From contig CM046853.1 in NCBI GenBank assembly GCA_025617745.1, forward strand, positions 52,415,021 to 52,479,020: 64,000 bases of DNA. The letters are read 5' to 3'. Shown here piece after piece: positions 26,401 through 36,699 of the stretch. Positions within the stretch are counted from its first letter, which is position 1. Every line of letters starts with the position of its first letter. The position numbers and the translations under genes were made by a program. Source of the stretch: Heliocidaris erythrogramma (Eukaryota > Echinodermata > Echinoidea > Camarodonta > Echinometridae). The notes under the pieces were generated by a model. It was not told where the DNA came from. It made no database searches and worked only from the letters and a program-made list of their open reading frames with translations.

Positions 26401-29400
26401 TTTTATTTTGCCTTTACAGGGTGCAGGCACCAGAGGGGGTACAGGAAAGTGTAAATGCAATGCTGGTTATAAAGGAGATCTATGCGATATCTGTAAGGAT
26501 GGTTACTATCAAGTCATGAAGAACGAGACACATACATCATGTAAAGGTATGCATGGGACTGTATAGTATCCAGCTATTCTTTATCTCAACCTGTTTATAC
26601 TGAAGGCAGTGCTGCCAACCTAAAAATCGTATTCCTTACCTTTTACGGTTGATAAGGGGGTATGGCATTGTGTATCACAGGCAAAAATTTAGAACAGTTC
26701 TTGTAACCCAGAGCCATAAATAGTTAATGCCAGTGGATAACAAAAGGTTGTTCGAGGAGACAGGTGCGATGCATTATGGTAATGTTGTGTTCCAAATTAA
26801 TTCCAGACATCCATAGATGTTGGTACCCCCTTATCAAGTGTAATAAGAGCGAAACTGGGTGAGGAATTCGTACTAGTTGGCATGTCTGTGAAGGGAACCG
26901 GGTGGTCTCTAGTAAACCTATGGGATCAAGATAATTCAGAAGCCATTGCGTAAACATAATTTCTCTCTCTTATACTTCTTTTCATTTTCATTTTCTAAAT
27001 TTATGGAAGAATTACAAAGTATTTCAAATGGGATATATTTTGTTAAGATGCATTATTAAAATAATTTTTCAATATGTTGGATGTTTATATTTGAACTCTC
27101 ATGCACCCAAAGAGTGTGGGAAGAGGAAATCAAGTCTAAATTTGAAAAGTGTTTTTTATCAGCATTCAATGTTACATTTTCTGATAAGATTTCACCAAGT
27201 TATTTCCAGTTCCTTCTTTTATGTTTGCCTTGTTCTTTCAATATCTGTATACTTTAGTCTTTTATCTTAGCTTTTCACATGGCTTGTACAGCCATACGAT
27301 GTTTGTTTGTTTTAACTCTTCTCTGCATTAGTTTGTCATAAGGCATGTAAAACCATATGATTTTTGTTTTATATATTCTTATGTATTCTAGCTTGTCATA
27401 AGGCATGTACAGCTCTCTGTACTGGTGGAGGACCCAAGGGATGTAAGAAGTGCAAGGCAGGTTGGCTCTGGGACGATGAAGCTGGATGTCAAGGTAATAA
27501 TTATGATTATTATCTGTATGAAGGCTTTGCAGGCGACCAGAAAAATTGGCGTATCTCATGGTTTGCGCCAAAGTACTCAGATGACCGTGCAATTTTAAAA
27601 CAATATCTCATGGTTTGTGTAAAAGCACCAGGATGGCTGTGCAACATATTTCCATATCTCATGGTTTGGGGGTGCGTGACGCGTAAAAAAGTGAATACTC
27701 ATTTAAATACGCAAAGGTTAAGACAATGGATATATGCACGCAGCTCTTGCAAGATGCTTGGGTAAGGACAAAATAATGTTTTTCTCCCTGTGTTTTATGT
27801 CCAAGTCAGTCAAAAACATAAGGACATGTAATGGTGAAAATTAAGGAACTAGGTATCATAAATAAATAATAATAATATTGAATGGCTCTTCTTTCGTGGG
27901 ACACAAGTGTATATCGCACTCAGGCCATTCAATATTATATAAGTACCCAATGATGTACTGAATTTTTACGTCATGCAATCTTAATGTACCTTAAAAATTG
28001 ATAGTTTTTTTCAATTTCAGGTATTCCTTGAAAGTTAATTGATTTTGAAGTTAATTACAGGAGGCACAGTGGCTCAATAGAAGAGCAGTGGTTTCATAAC
28101 GGGGAGGTGATGGGTCAAAACCAAGTCTGTGGTCTATTGCCCTTTGGTGAGGCATTATTCCTTAGTAATCAAATCCCTTTGATAGGACTTAGAGCTGTAG
28201 GTCCCCTGTTTGTTCATCTCCAAGTTACTTGCTTTATTTAGTATTCCGTTAAATAAGAATATCATCATCATCATCATCAACTGTTGTTCCCTTTCTTGTC
28301 TTTTCTCCTTAGATGTTGATGAGTGTGTAGTTGAGGAGGAAGCCCTTTGCAAGGAAGATGAGTTCTGTGAGAACACCCAGGGGTCGTACAAGTGTGCTGC
28401 ATGTCATAGCTCATGTGATCACTGCATTGGAGAGGGCAAGGACAAGTGTGTCAAATGTAAGACAGGCTACGAGATGAAGGAAGATGGCTGTGGAGGTGAG
28501 TTCTAGTTGTGGTTGTACTATTCAAATTGTGAAGTTATTTGTTCCTAGAGGGTTTAATTTTCACGGATATGCAAATTGTTATAGAGTCGCAAATTTAACA
28601 ACGCATGAAAATGAGCTCGCAATGCATGTGCAAACAAGTAGCCTGTGTTAATTATTGCAAAAATGTTGGAGACCCTGTCATCGAAGAATACGCAAAAATA
28701 TTGACATATATTATATATATATTACTTATATCTCTTTTTTATTTTTCCAAACAATCACTAAATATGTTGTGATAATAATAACTAAATATAATGCACACTC
28801 ATTTTAAAGTGCCTGCCAAGTACTACTATTACATTGGCTTTAGAGCAGCTACCTTAAGCTGAAAGGAAACGTTTAAAGAAGTTTGTTCTAACAAGTACCA
28901 GGATCCGTTTACTTCACTTGAAGACTTATAGCCTTGCTAGGGAAGGTGACTTTGGTATGGTACAAGAAAACTGACAACTTTCTAGACTAAATTCCTTTGA
29001 TCAGAAAAAAAAATGTGTGTCAATTTTGTATTTTGTCAACAAGTAGACATTTGACTGTAATTACTACATGACAGAACAAATATGGGTAAATCCTACTATT
29101 TTAGAGTCACTTGTTAACATCATACTTGATGTTTCTCAAGTCCTGTCTTTAGAAATATTCAAAGTTGTTTTTGGTTTAGATTTAGTTTTTGCCAGTCCCG
29201 TAGAAGGAAATTGCCCTGTTGTATTAAAATCTTGTGATATCCGGGCTAAAACAAAGGTGGTTAATTTCTTATAACACCATCCTTTATAACAAGGTTTCAA
29301 TGTCTTTGCCTCTATGTTTATGTGATGTACAGTGGTCTTTCCATAAGTTTAAAAATCAATTGTGATTCTGTTTGCAGATACCGACGAGTGTGAACAAGAA

Positions 29401-32400
29401 GATATATGTGAAGGTGATCACATGGTGTGCCATAACGTGCCTGGGAGCCACTATTGTGACTGTGAGGACGGCTACGACAGAGTCGGAAATGAGTGTGTAG
29501 ATAAAGCACTTTGTAAGTATTGACAGTTTATTTGTTTCTTACCATTCACCTAAAAAAAAATCATTAGTGTACAGCTAGAACGTATAACATAAACCTTAAA
29601 AAGTTAACCTGTCATTCTATAGGTCAACGAGGAGTATGAAAGAAAATAAAATAACATAAAAATGGACGCACGGAACCCAACTTGGATTTGGGTTCCGTGC
29701 GGGCCCTTTTCTTTACAAATGCATATGTGTGCGTCGACTACTCTACTCATAAGTCAATTTTACGTTTATTGAGAGTGTATTTATACTTGCAATATCTCTT
29801 TATTGAAGTAATATTTCAAGCCCGTATTTTGAACATGGTATAGCGACATGGAACCCTAATATACAACAACATATTTTTTTGTGATTGGTGCCCTTTAACT
29901 TCTCATCCCAATGTGTCAGTGGGTCTAGAAAACAGTATCCTGATTGCATGTGCCTACAGTATGATACAAGTATCGTAAGGCCACCGCACACCTAACGATT
30001 CGACTGGTCTCCGACCGGTCTCCGACTGAGTGAAAGGAGATGTATCGCAGGGCAGTTACAAGCCTCGACACCGCACATCTTGCGACCCGAATACTCTGGT
30101 CTGCGACTTGTGTAATGCGCTCTTTTCTTTTTGTCATATCAATACTGCTGTCTGACTGGCTGGAAGTTGGATTGAGCCTACAATCCAGTTGTAGAGATTC
30201 GACATGTCAAATCCTTACGATTGACCTTGCGATTTGTCTCTGACTGGTCTGCGACTGACAAGGTGACAAGAGCTGTGACGTCACACCTCCCCTCACTCAG
30301 TCACAGACTGGTCGGATCGTAAGGTGTGCAGTGACCTTTAAAGAAATATGATTGCATCTTTCACGTTTCCAAATGTTTTGAAATCGTCAACTATCATCTT
30401 TGAATTTACACTGTGTGGTGTCATTTACGCTGTAGGGTTTGCCGTAGGGTTTGCCATGGCGTTATTCCATTAAATCAGCAAGCGTTGATTACTCTGTACA
30501 GGTGACAACATATGACAAGAAAAAACATGTCCTGAACTAATAAGCAAGTGAAGCAACTACTGACATTTATCCATTTAGCACCTCGAATATAGCTGTGGTG
30601 TATTAATCATTTTTTTTTCTTCACCATCATAAAATGTGCCACATAGGTGTTGTAGAGTGCATTATACTTTGATAAAAAAATGTTAATCATTGCTCAGCAT
30701 ACATAACCAGAAAGAGCACATACACTTGATAAAATGAGCCTGTGTTTTTTGCAATACAGAACAGTTGTATTGAATTAAATTATCATTGGAAGAGAAGCAT
30801 CAAATCTCCAAATTGGCAACATAATACAACTAGATGAATATTCGACCGCGCGCGGTCGGAATTTATGCCTCCGCCATCACCAGATTGGAAATGTATGGCA
30901 TACATGTACACTCTAAAAAGGATTGGTCCAACAAAATGACAAATCTTTTCACTTAAAATGCACAGGAGACAGAAAAATTCATTTCATTTCATTTTCATAT
31001 AAAACTAGAAATATTTGATAACAAGGCTAAAAACCAGCAATTTCATGTAATTTTATGTAAATTGACCTCTGTGACCTCTGACCTTTGACCTACTTAACCC
31101 AAAATCTAATCAGTTCATCTTTCTATGGGTATGCATACTGGTACCAAGTTTGAAGTTCTCACCTCGGATAGTTCTTGAGATATCGCGGTAACGGTGGTAA
31201 AAACCACTAATTCCATGTAATTTCATGTAAATTGACCTCTGTGACCTTTGAACTTTGACCTACCTACCCCAAAATCTAATCACTTCCTCTTTCTATGGGG
31301 ATACATACTAGTACCAAGTTTGAAGTTCTTACCTCAAACAGTTCTTGAGATACTGTGGTAACGGTGCTAAAAACCAAATAATGTTTATGTAATTTCATGT
31401 AAATTGACCTCTGTGACCTCTGACCTTTGACCTACTTACCCCAAAATCTAATCAGTTCATCTTTCTATGGGGATACATACTGGTACCAAGTTTGAAGTTC
31501 TCACCTCAGATAGTTCTTGAGATATCGTGGTAACGGTGCTAAAAACCAAGAATTCTTATGTAATTTCATGTAAATTGACCTCTGTGACCTCTGACCTTTG
31601 ACCTACTTAACCCAAAATCTAATCAGTTCATCTTTCTATGGGTATGCATACTGGTACCAAGTTTGAAGTTCTCACCTCAGATAGTTCTTGAGATATCGCG
31701 GTAACGGTGGTAAAAACCACTAATTCCATGTAATTTCATGTAAATTGACCTCTGTGACCTTTGAACTTTGACCTACCTACCCCAAAATCTAATCACTTCC
31801 TCTTTCTATGGGGATACATACTAGTACCAAGTTTGAAGTTCTTACCTCAAACAGTTCTTGAGATACCGTGGTAACGGTGCTAAAAACCAAGAATTTTTAT
31901 GTAATTTCAGGTAAATTGACCTCTGTGACCTCTGACCTTTGACCTACTTACCCCAAAATCTAATCAGTTCATCTTTCTATGGGGATACATACTGGTACCA
32001 AGTTTGAAGTTCTCACCTCAGATAGTTCTTGAGATATCGTGGTAACGGTGCTAAAAACCAAGAATTCTTATGTAATTTCATGTAAATTGACCTCTGTGAC
32101 CTCTGACCTTTGACCTACTTACCCCAAAATCTAATCAGTTCATCTTCGTATGGGGATACATACTAGTACCAAGTTTGAGGTTCCTACCTCAAATGATTCT
32201 TCAGATATCGCGGTAACGAGAAGTGGGACGGACGGACGGACGGACGCACGGACGGACGCACGGACGGACGCACGGACAACCCGAAAACATAATGCCTCCG
32301 GCACCCACCTTCGGTGGGCGGAGGCATAAAAATGCAATATATTTTCTCGTACAGTTTGGCACTTTTTTAAAATTATACATGTAATATAGAGTCATTTTTT

Positions 32401-32775
32401 GAATATAAACTGCTATAGAAGCAGCATTAAAATCTTAAATTGGCAACACCTATTAAAGCAAATGAAAATCCCATCTCTTACATTTATTCACATGTTTTGT
32501 TGCAGTAGATAGTACTGTTCATCCCATATCCTTCACTCCTGTCTCCAATTTTTTATCCTATTCTCTCAACAGTCCGAGGTAAGGGTAAACAAACTTTTGA
32601 ACCTAAACTTAGTCTAAAAGGTGAAGTCCTGGTCTATCTGATGTACTTCTTCTTGTTTGTTGGGACTGTGTTAGCCTCAAGGAATAGTCCCATTATGGCC
32701 GTCATCTTTGCCCTAGGTCTTGGTAGCTGGTACGTGTCTAGGTTTCTCTATCCTCAAGGAGACGAGGGATCGTGA
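20428..32775 (+). CDS. CRELD: CRELD family protein, membrane-anchored isoform
   Basis: Eleven coding exons join in phase: 20428-20583, 21650-21732, 22746-22800, 23663-23768, 24131-24169, 25875-25924, 26420-26546, 27392-27493, 28313-28495, 29378-29512 and 32573-32775, giving 412 residues. Order: signal peptide (about 1-29), CDTC CXXC motif (40-43) opening the DUF3456/WE region with HWWKEHLEEPDLFQWFC, an EGF-like segment (CCPENTFGPDCE to CKCNAGYKGDLC), furin-like Cys repeats, two DxDEC calcium-binding EGF domains (exons 9 and 10), and two hydrophobic segments (364-380 and about 386-400). Exon order and motif spacing match vertebrate CRELD1, of similar length. CRELDs are ER proteins with thiol-disulfide or chaperone roles, linked to receptor maturation and calcineurin/NFAT signalling. 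ATG 20428 was chosen because the signal peptide follows directly. Insect, nematode and vertebrate homologues exist; orthology to CRELD1 versus CRELD2 is not resolved, because one gene appears to supply both forms. Confidence 0.93.
20584..24130 (+). other. CRELD introns 1-4
   Basis: Intronic sequence between exons 1-5. Intron 1 (20584-21649) holds what looks like the 3' end of a retroelement in reverse orientation (ttgaagtttgaagtttattt near 20736). Intron 2 (21733-22745) has a GA microsatellite (about 22107-22127). Intron 3 (22801-23662) holds the truncated M2 end at 22924-23003. Intron 4 (23769-24130) shows nothing notable. Confidence 0.65.
22924..23003 (-). mobile_element. MITE family M2, copy 2 (truncated)
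   Basis: About 80 bases matching only the left end of copy 1: aaagggcaatccaaccttgg, then gatttgtgtgaaagcagaaa and ggatggtgaaagtttga, after which similarity stops. It has no partner terminus, so it is an internal truncation or deletion derivative lying in CRELD intron 3. Confidence 0.85.
24502..24780. mobile_element. Degenerate MITE in CRELD intron 5
   Basis: Ends agggccttatagtctttttaca and tgtaaaaagcct are complementary at the termini. Interior gttttagtcctgtac pairs with gcttagtcccgtact-type words, and gtggggctaacc pairs with tagccccacc. Substitutions are frequent, so it is an old copy. Confidence 0.65.
25066..25796. mobile_element. GC-richer non-autonomous element in CRELD intron 5
   Basis: The left end atgcctagtttacatttggc and the right end ggcaaatgtatacgaggcat are complementary at about 17 of 20 positions. 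The interior is markedly GC-richer than the flanks and full of cgcacgg/ccgtgcgg words, giving long spurious ORFs on both strands (longest about 193 codons, no recognisable domain). The abrupt composition change marks the insertion. Confidence 0.75.
27268..27392 (+). repeat. About 61-bp tandem repeats at the CRELD exon 8 acceptor
   Basis: Three successive units carry an acceptor-like tag followed by a diverged copy of the exon start: ttagcttttcacatggcttg (27266), attagtttgtcataaggcat (27327) and ctagcttgtcataaggcatg (27389). Only the third leads into the full exon 8. The duplication therefore includes the splice acceptor and the first codons of the exon. Confidence 0.8.
27549..27670 (+). repeat. 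Diverged tandem repeats after CRELD exon 8
   Basis: The phrase atctcatggtttg occurs three times (about 27552, 27605 and 27656) with related neighbouring sequence such as gatgaccgtgcaa/gatggctgtgcaa. The period is about 50-55 bp. They lie in intron 8 and keep an ORF open by chance; no Cys pattern continues the exon. Confidence 0.7.
28057..28280 (+). mobile_element. tRNA-derived SINE upstream of CRELD exon 9
   Basis: It opens with ggaggcacagtggctcaata and gaagagcagtgg, a Pol III A-box-like head, followed by a decayed B-box (gggtcaaaacc) and a tail that ends taaataagaatatcatcatc with an ATC microsatellite. Head, body and simple-repeat tail are the usual SINE order. It ends about 30 bases before the acceptor of exon 9. 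Confidence 0.7.
29668..29701. repeat. Perfect short hairpin
   Basis: cgcacggaaccca (29668-29680) and its exact complement tgggttccgtgcg (29689-29701) flank an 8-base loop. It is too short for a typical animal pre-miRNA; it may be a relic of an inverted-repeat element or a G/C-stable structure in the pre-mRNA. Confidence 0.8.
29976..30340. mobile_element. MITE with aaggccaccgcacacctaac termini
   Basis: The left end aaggccaccgcacacctaac (followed by gattcg) is complementary to the right end gatcgtaaggtgtgcagtga(cctt). Interior gactggtct words occur in both orientations (ccgaccggtctccgac; tctgactggtctgcgac; cagactggtcgg). No conserved ORF. Confidence 0.82.
30865..32327 (+). mobile_element. Pearl/Helentron-like element with 171-bp tandem core
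   Basis: The left end atgcctccgccatcacc is complementary to the right end ggtgggcggaggcat. The right end is itself a hairpin (atgcctccggcacccacc against ggtgggcggaggcat). Seven tandem units start near 31061, 31231, 31403, 31573, 31743, 31915 and 32086, followed by an ACGG-type microsatellite (about 32228-32277). A short self-complementary end, a tandem core of about 160-170 bp and an ACGG microsatellite are the hallmarks of pearl elements described in bivalves, regarded as Helitron/Helentron-associated. No protein is encoded. Family assignment is by architecture, not by search. Confidence 0.8.
31061..32218 (+). repeat. Tandem array, 171-bp monomers in a 512-bp trimeric higher-order pattern
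   Basis: Monomers begin attgacctctgtgacct. Unit 4 resembles unit 1 (gggtatgcatactgg, cggtggtaaaaaccact). Unit 5 resembles unit 2 (gacctttgaactttg, cacttcctctttc). Unit 6 resembles unit 3. Each pair is spaced by exactly 512 bases, so a trimer was duplicated as a block. Confidence 0.88.
32573..32775 (+). CDS. CRELD: CRELD terminal exon A (transmembrane ending)
   Basis: The acceptor ctctcaacag gives phase T|TC after exon 10. It encodes 67 residues: a basic linker (FRGKGKQTFEPK), hydrophobic segment VLVYLMYFFLFVGTVLA, a short loop, a second hydrophobic segment IMAVIFALGLGSWYV, and a short tail ending DEGS. The two-segment ending is the CRELD1 type. A possible poly(A) signal AATAAA lies at 34605-34610. 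Confidence 0.9.
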
Positions 32776-35700
32776 CACAAATCTTCTTCATCTTTTTGTA
32801 ATTTCTTAGCTGCTCTGAATATGTTTATTACTGTTGGAATCAACGCACATACTGGTATATGTGATTACAGTTGGATTCCTGGGAAAGATGTTCTGTGATC
32901 GACATATAAGTTCATGCATATCTGAACAATGCTTCCATTTTACATGGCTTGTAAACAGTTCCAGATCAAATGTATAAAGTCTGTAATGCAGTATATCATT
33001 GATGACGTATTTCAGTTAAACATAAGCCTGTACGAATTGTTCGAGGGTGCTGTAGCAATAGGCCATATTCAATTATTGTACCAAATATTAATGGTCACAG
33101 ACCCACAGTATTATGAGTTATAACCGATGAGACATTTTAGTAAATCAGGAAATGGCAGAACTTCCGGCAGTAGCATATCAAGATATCTCCCAACATATAA
33201 CACTTCAGAAAAAAAAAGCTCATGGATGTTAATAAGTACTATATATTTATATTTTTGTGAGTTATATGAGTGTGGTGAGAAATATATTCCAAACTGCCTT
33301 AGAGTAGATTCTTAGGAAAGATAGTGTGAAAGGCTTGTGTTAAGTATTACTTTAAGAGCCAATATGTTGGACCCCAAATGAGATGCAATGTTGATTATTG
33401 GTATGAAGTGTACTTCCTTGTAGCAGAATAATGGTTGGTGCAATTTTGGTGAGTGAAGGATTCATAGTGGATGAAAGAGCTTTCACTGCCAAAGAAAGAT
33501 TCAGATATAATTGATTGTTCTTTTCCATGAGTGTCGCACCACATGGCATATTGCATTTGTGTGCAAAGTACAAATCTCAATTTCATATGCAGCTTTAATA
33601 GAATCCTGCATCCCACACAAATTCTAGAAAAGTGATACAAACATGAACTGAACAAGCAAAAGTTTCATGAATTTTTCACAACTGGAACTTTCTTCCCACC
33701 TCGAAGCAGTTCGAGTAGAATTTGCGAATTACATTTAGAATTATAGGTCATAAATGTGGAGATGCATCTACAGTAATTTAAAGTCAGCAGAAGACATCAC
33801 ATGTGTTGTTGTGTACCCGTGAAAGCATGTGATAAAAACACTTTGCACACGAAAAACACACAGTACCTTCTATAATCCTATGATCAGATTTTTTTTATCA
33901 GAAGCGAACAAAGTTTCATAAAGATTGCATGTTGTACTGTCCAACCAAAGAGTATCATAATGTTAGAGGAAGCAGGAGACAAAGGAATGAAATATATTAC
34001 GAAGACAATTACTGTTTATTGACAAAAAAATACTTAAATTCTTTAACATTAAAAAAAAAGATATTGCAAACGACTGTTGTAGGCTAAAAAGAATGTTATC
34101 GTGTAACTAATTGTATGTTTCATCTCTTTCATAAAAGATTGGTAGTTTTGTCTAGACTATTTTCATATACTCAAACAAAAAAAGTAAGTTAAAGTAAGTT
34201 CCCCCTATTAAACACTTTTTAATACAACTCAAGAAATATTTGATAAAATTTGTTCATATGGAAAGCAGAATTCTCCTATTCTACATTTTTTTATTGGTTA
34301 TTTGCTAACGATACATCATGAAATTATAGTTTTTATCTCAGTTAGTAAAAGAAATAATTGCACTTTGCGTTTCATAAAGCAAGCCAGGGTTTACTTCAAT
34401 TCTTTTGTTTCATGTAAAGACAGATAATTTTCCATTGAAATTTGTGAAACTGCACTAAAAATCATGATCTTTAATGCAGTTTGCTGAATCTGAACTACAA
34501 GTTATGCACCTGTCCTTGAACAAAAGAAGTGAATAGAGTCCAAAAACTGCACTCCGCAATGTATTAGGAAACACCAAGTGCAACTTTTTTCTTGTACTGA
34601 GAGCAATAAAAGCTATAACTTCATTATGAAAACAAAATCAGTAGTTCACAAATAGCCAATCAAAGTGTGGGTAAGGAACTTCTTCATACTTGGTTGTTTG
34701 AATGAACAAATTTTATCCAAATTCTTGAGTTATACATGTATTAAAAACTGATGGGGGGGGGGGGGTGAACTTACTTTCTTGGTTGAGTGCATTTTATACG
34801 TTTCCTGTCAAGATTTCATCAGATTTATACATTGAAGTGTATTCATATGTGAACCTTAAATGACATTTTGTAATAGAGCAATATATGGGTGATGTGAAAA
34901 TATTTACTCATCAGTTACAATGACATTGTATCAGTATGGTTATCAGTTTGAATCAAGTGTAATAGTAGTTAGTTAGATCTTTCTAATGTGTAGGTACATT
35001 TTATGATGTGGGAATTGCTGAAGATTTTATACTCTTTGAATTTTGATATATACTATTTCATTTTGTATGGTCCTCTTCTCAAAATATATTATTGCAATTT
35101 TCCCCAAGTTCTTGTCAACTATTGCTGGTTTCAACCTTTTGTACAATTTTACAAAAAGAATGAAAAATGAAAGCAACATTTTTGAAAAATTATCTAGAAA
35201 TATTTGGGTGGAGAGCATATTGGAAAACAGGGGAGCGTTTCATCAAGCATTTTGTCAGTGATTTTTACTGACAAATTTGCTCTCAGCCAATCAGATGCAA
35301 GGATTTCAGTAGCTTATAACAGTTTTCGGTAAAAATCACTGACAAAATGCTTGATGAAACGCTCCCCTGTTCTACTTTTTGGTAAAAAAAATCTCAGTAC
35401 TTTGCTTAGTACTTTTTTGAGGTTATATTTTCTTTGTCTTTTTTTATATCATAATTACATTTACCTCTTTCAGGGTTTGCAAATGGTTGACACTATCTTT
35501 AAAAAGGATGTGTTCCTTTTTCCCTATGCACAGAGTTATATTATCATTGTTCTGTGTTTTGTTGTTTGCCGTTCTACCTATATTTTATATTCCCCAGTAT
35601 ACTCTTTGATGTCTTGCAGATAATGTCAAAGTACACCTTTTTCATTAGAGAATTAGAAGAGTTAATCAACTCTCACTGATGTGTGGTTAAATCACTGTGA

Positions 35701-36383
35701 TCATTGGCGATGGAAGAATAATTTCAAGACGATTATAATAGCACTATTATGTGCAATGCATATAATCACAGGATGCTGTAATGCCTGATGATATGTGTAG
35801 CTTGTCCTGGGATTATGCTGCTTGGATTCCTAGGATTCAAAATGAGATTCGGTGGCGAAATTCACCCTGTATTTTTCTGCGATATACTGCGGATAGCAGC
35901 GATATGACTGCAATTAGGCTGGGAATCATTTACTTTCGGACAGGTTCACCTTTTTGAACACTTCTGCCATTTGTTGCATAACCTGCAGCATTCTGCAGCA
36001 TTTTATTTATATTTTTCTTTGAGATTAAGTTATTGAGAAGAAAATCACAGTGATTATGTATTTGTGAGAGCAGTTTGAGACCATACATTATTGTGTGTAA
36101 CATTTGGTTTTGTATGTTTGCAATACATTTATTTACTCAGCTTCCATATTTATATGTGTGTATATAACAGTAATATTTTGCATGTTCAAATGTGCTTGAT
36201 GTTCGAATTATTTTCCAGTTTTAAGTTAGTTTTGTTCATTTTTATATTATTGTTTTGTAACAGGGAGTGAATTTTGATGTGTTCTAATGTAGATACACCC
36301 TAATAAGTTTGTGTTTCTTTCTCTGTCTTTCCTCTGTCTTTCCTCTACCCCCTTCTGTGTTCCTGCATGTAACACCCCTCCAG
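32776..36383 (+). other. CRELD exon A 3' UTR and intron before alternative exon B
   Basis: Long AT-rich sequence with no other coding exon recognised. It contains an AATAAA at 34605-34610, a poly-G run near 34754-34765 and the second copy of MITE family M1 (35226-35371). Confidence 0.65.
35226..35371. mobile_element. Palindromic MITE, family M1 (copy 2)
   Basis: Ends acaggggagcgtttcatcaa and ttgatgaaacgctcccctgt are perfect complements and the first roughly 50 bases of each side pair (tgtcagtgatttttactgac). Interior words ctctcagccaatcagatg and ggatttcagtagcttataac match copy 1 at 1912-2046 on the opposite strand. It is less diverged than copy 1. Confidence 0.92.
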
Positions 36384-36699
36384 CTAACAATGAAACTGAC
36401 CAGACATCTGAAGAATCATCTGAGAATTTGGAATCTACCACGGTGAAGAAGGGGAGGTTGATGCTTCCAGTGGTGACCAACAAGCAGTATTAACTGATGG
36501 TGGGGAAACGGATAATAAAGAACCCGATAATGAGAATTCCATGTCTGGGGTAGATACACCAAAGGGAAATAATGACAAGATTTTTAAAGCTGGTCAGGAG
36601 ATTCCAACTTCTCCTGATGATTTGCAAGATGTGACAGATAAAAGCTCCGAAAGTTCAGAAAATATACCAACACCACCAAGTTCACATACAGAATTATGA
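36384..36699 (+). CDS. CRELD: CRELD alternative terminal exon B (soluble acidic tail, frameshifted as assembled)
   Basis: The acceptor acacccctccag accepts the same phase as exon A (T|CT, Ser), so exon 10 can splice to either. It reads SNNETDQTSEESSENLESTT and then, as assembled, a basic stretch to a TAA at 36491-36493 (381-residue isoform). A second frame, open from 36424 to a TGA at 36697-36699, continues the same Asp/Glu/Ser/Pro-rich composition and ends HTEL, which resembles KDEL-type ER retrieval signals. One missing base between 36424 and 36490 would join them into a tail of about 105 residues (about 450 aa total). CRELD2-type proteins lack the membrane segments and are ER-resident or secreted. 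Splice use is inferred, not shown. Confidence 0.7.

Larger units (their letters stand above)
29513..32572 (+). other. CRELD intron 10
   Basis: Carries a 13-bp-stem hairpin (29668-29701), a MITE (29976-30340), and a pearl-like element with a 171-bp tandem core (30865-32327). The remainder is plain AT-rich sequence. Confidence 0.75.

Noticed and set aside
29668..29701. microRNA precursor
   Set aside because: The stem is only 13 bp with an 8-base loop.
31061..32218. CRISPR-like array
   Set aside because: Repeat units are contiguous 171-bp monomers without unique spacers, in an animal genome.
36424..36699. Alternative acceptor (gcttccag at 36470) as the explanation for the CRELD exon B frame change
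   Set aside because: Splicing there from exon 10 returns to the frame that stops at 36493, not to the HTEL frame.
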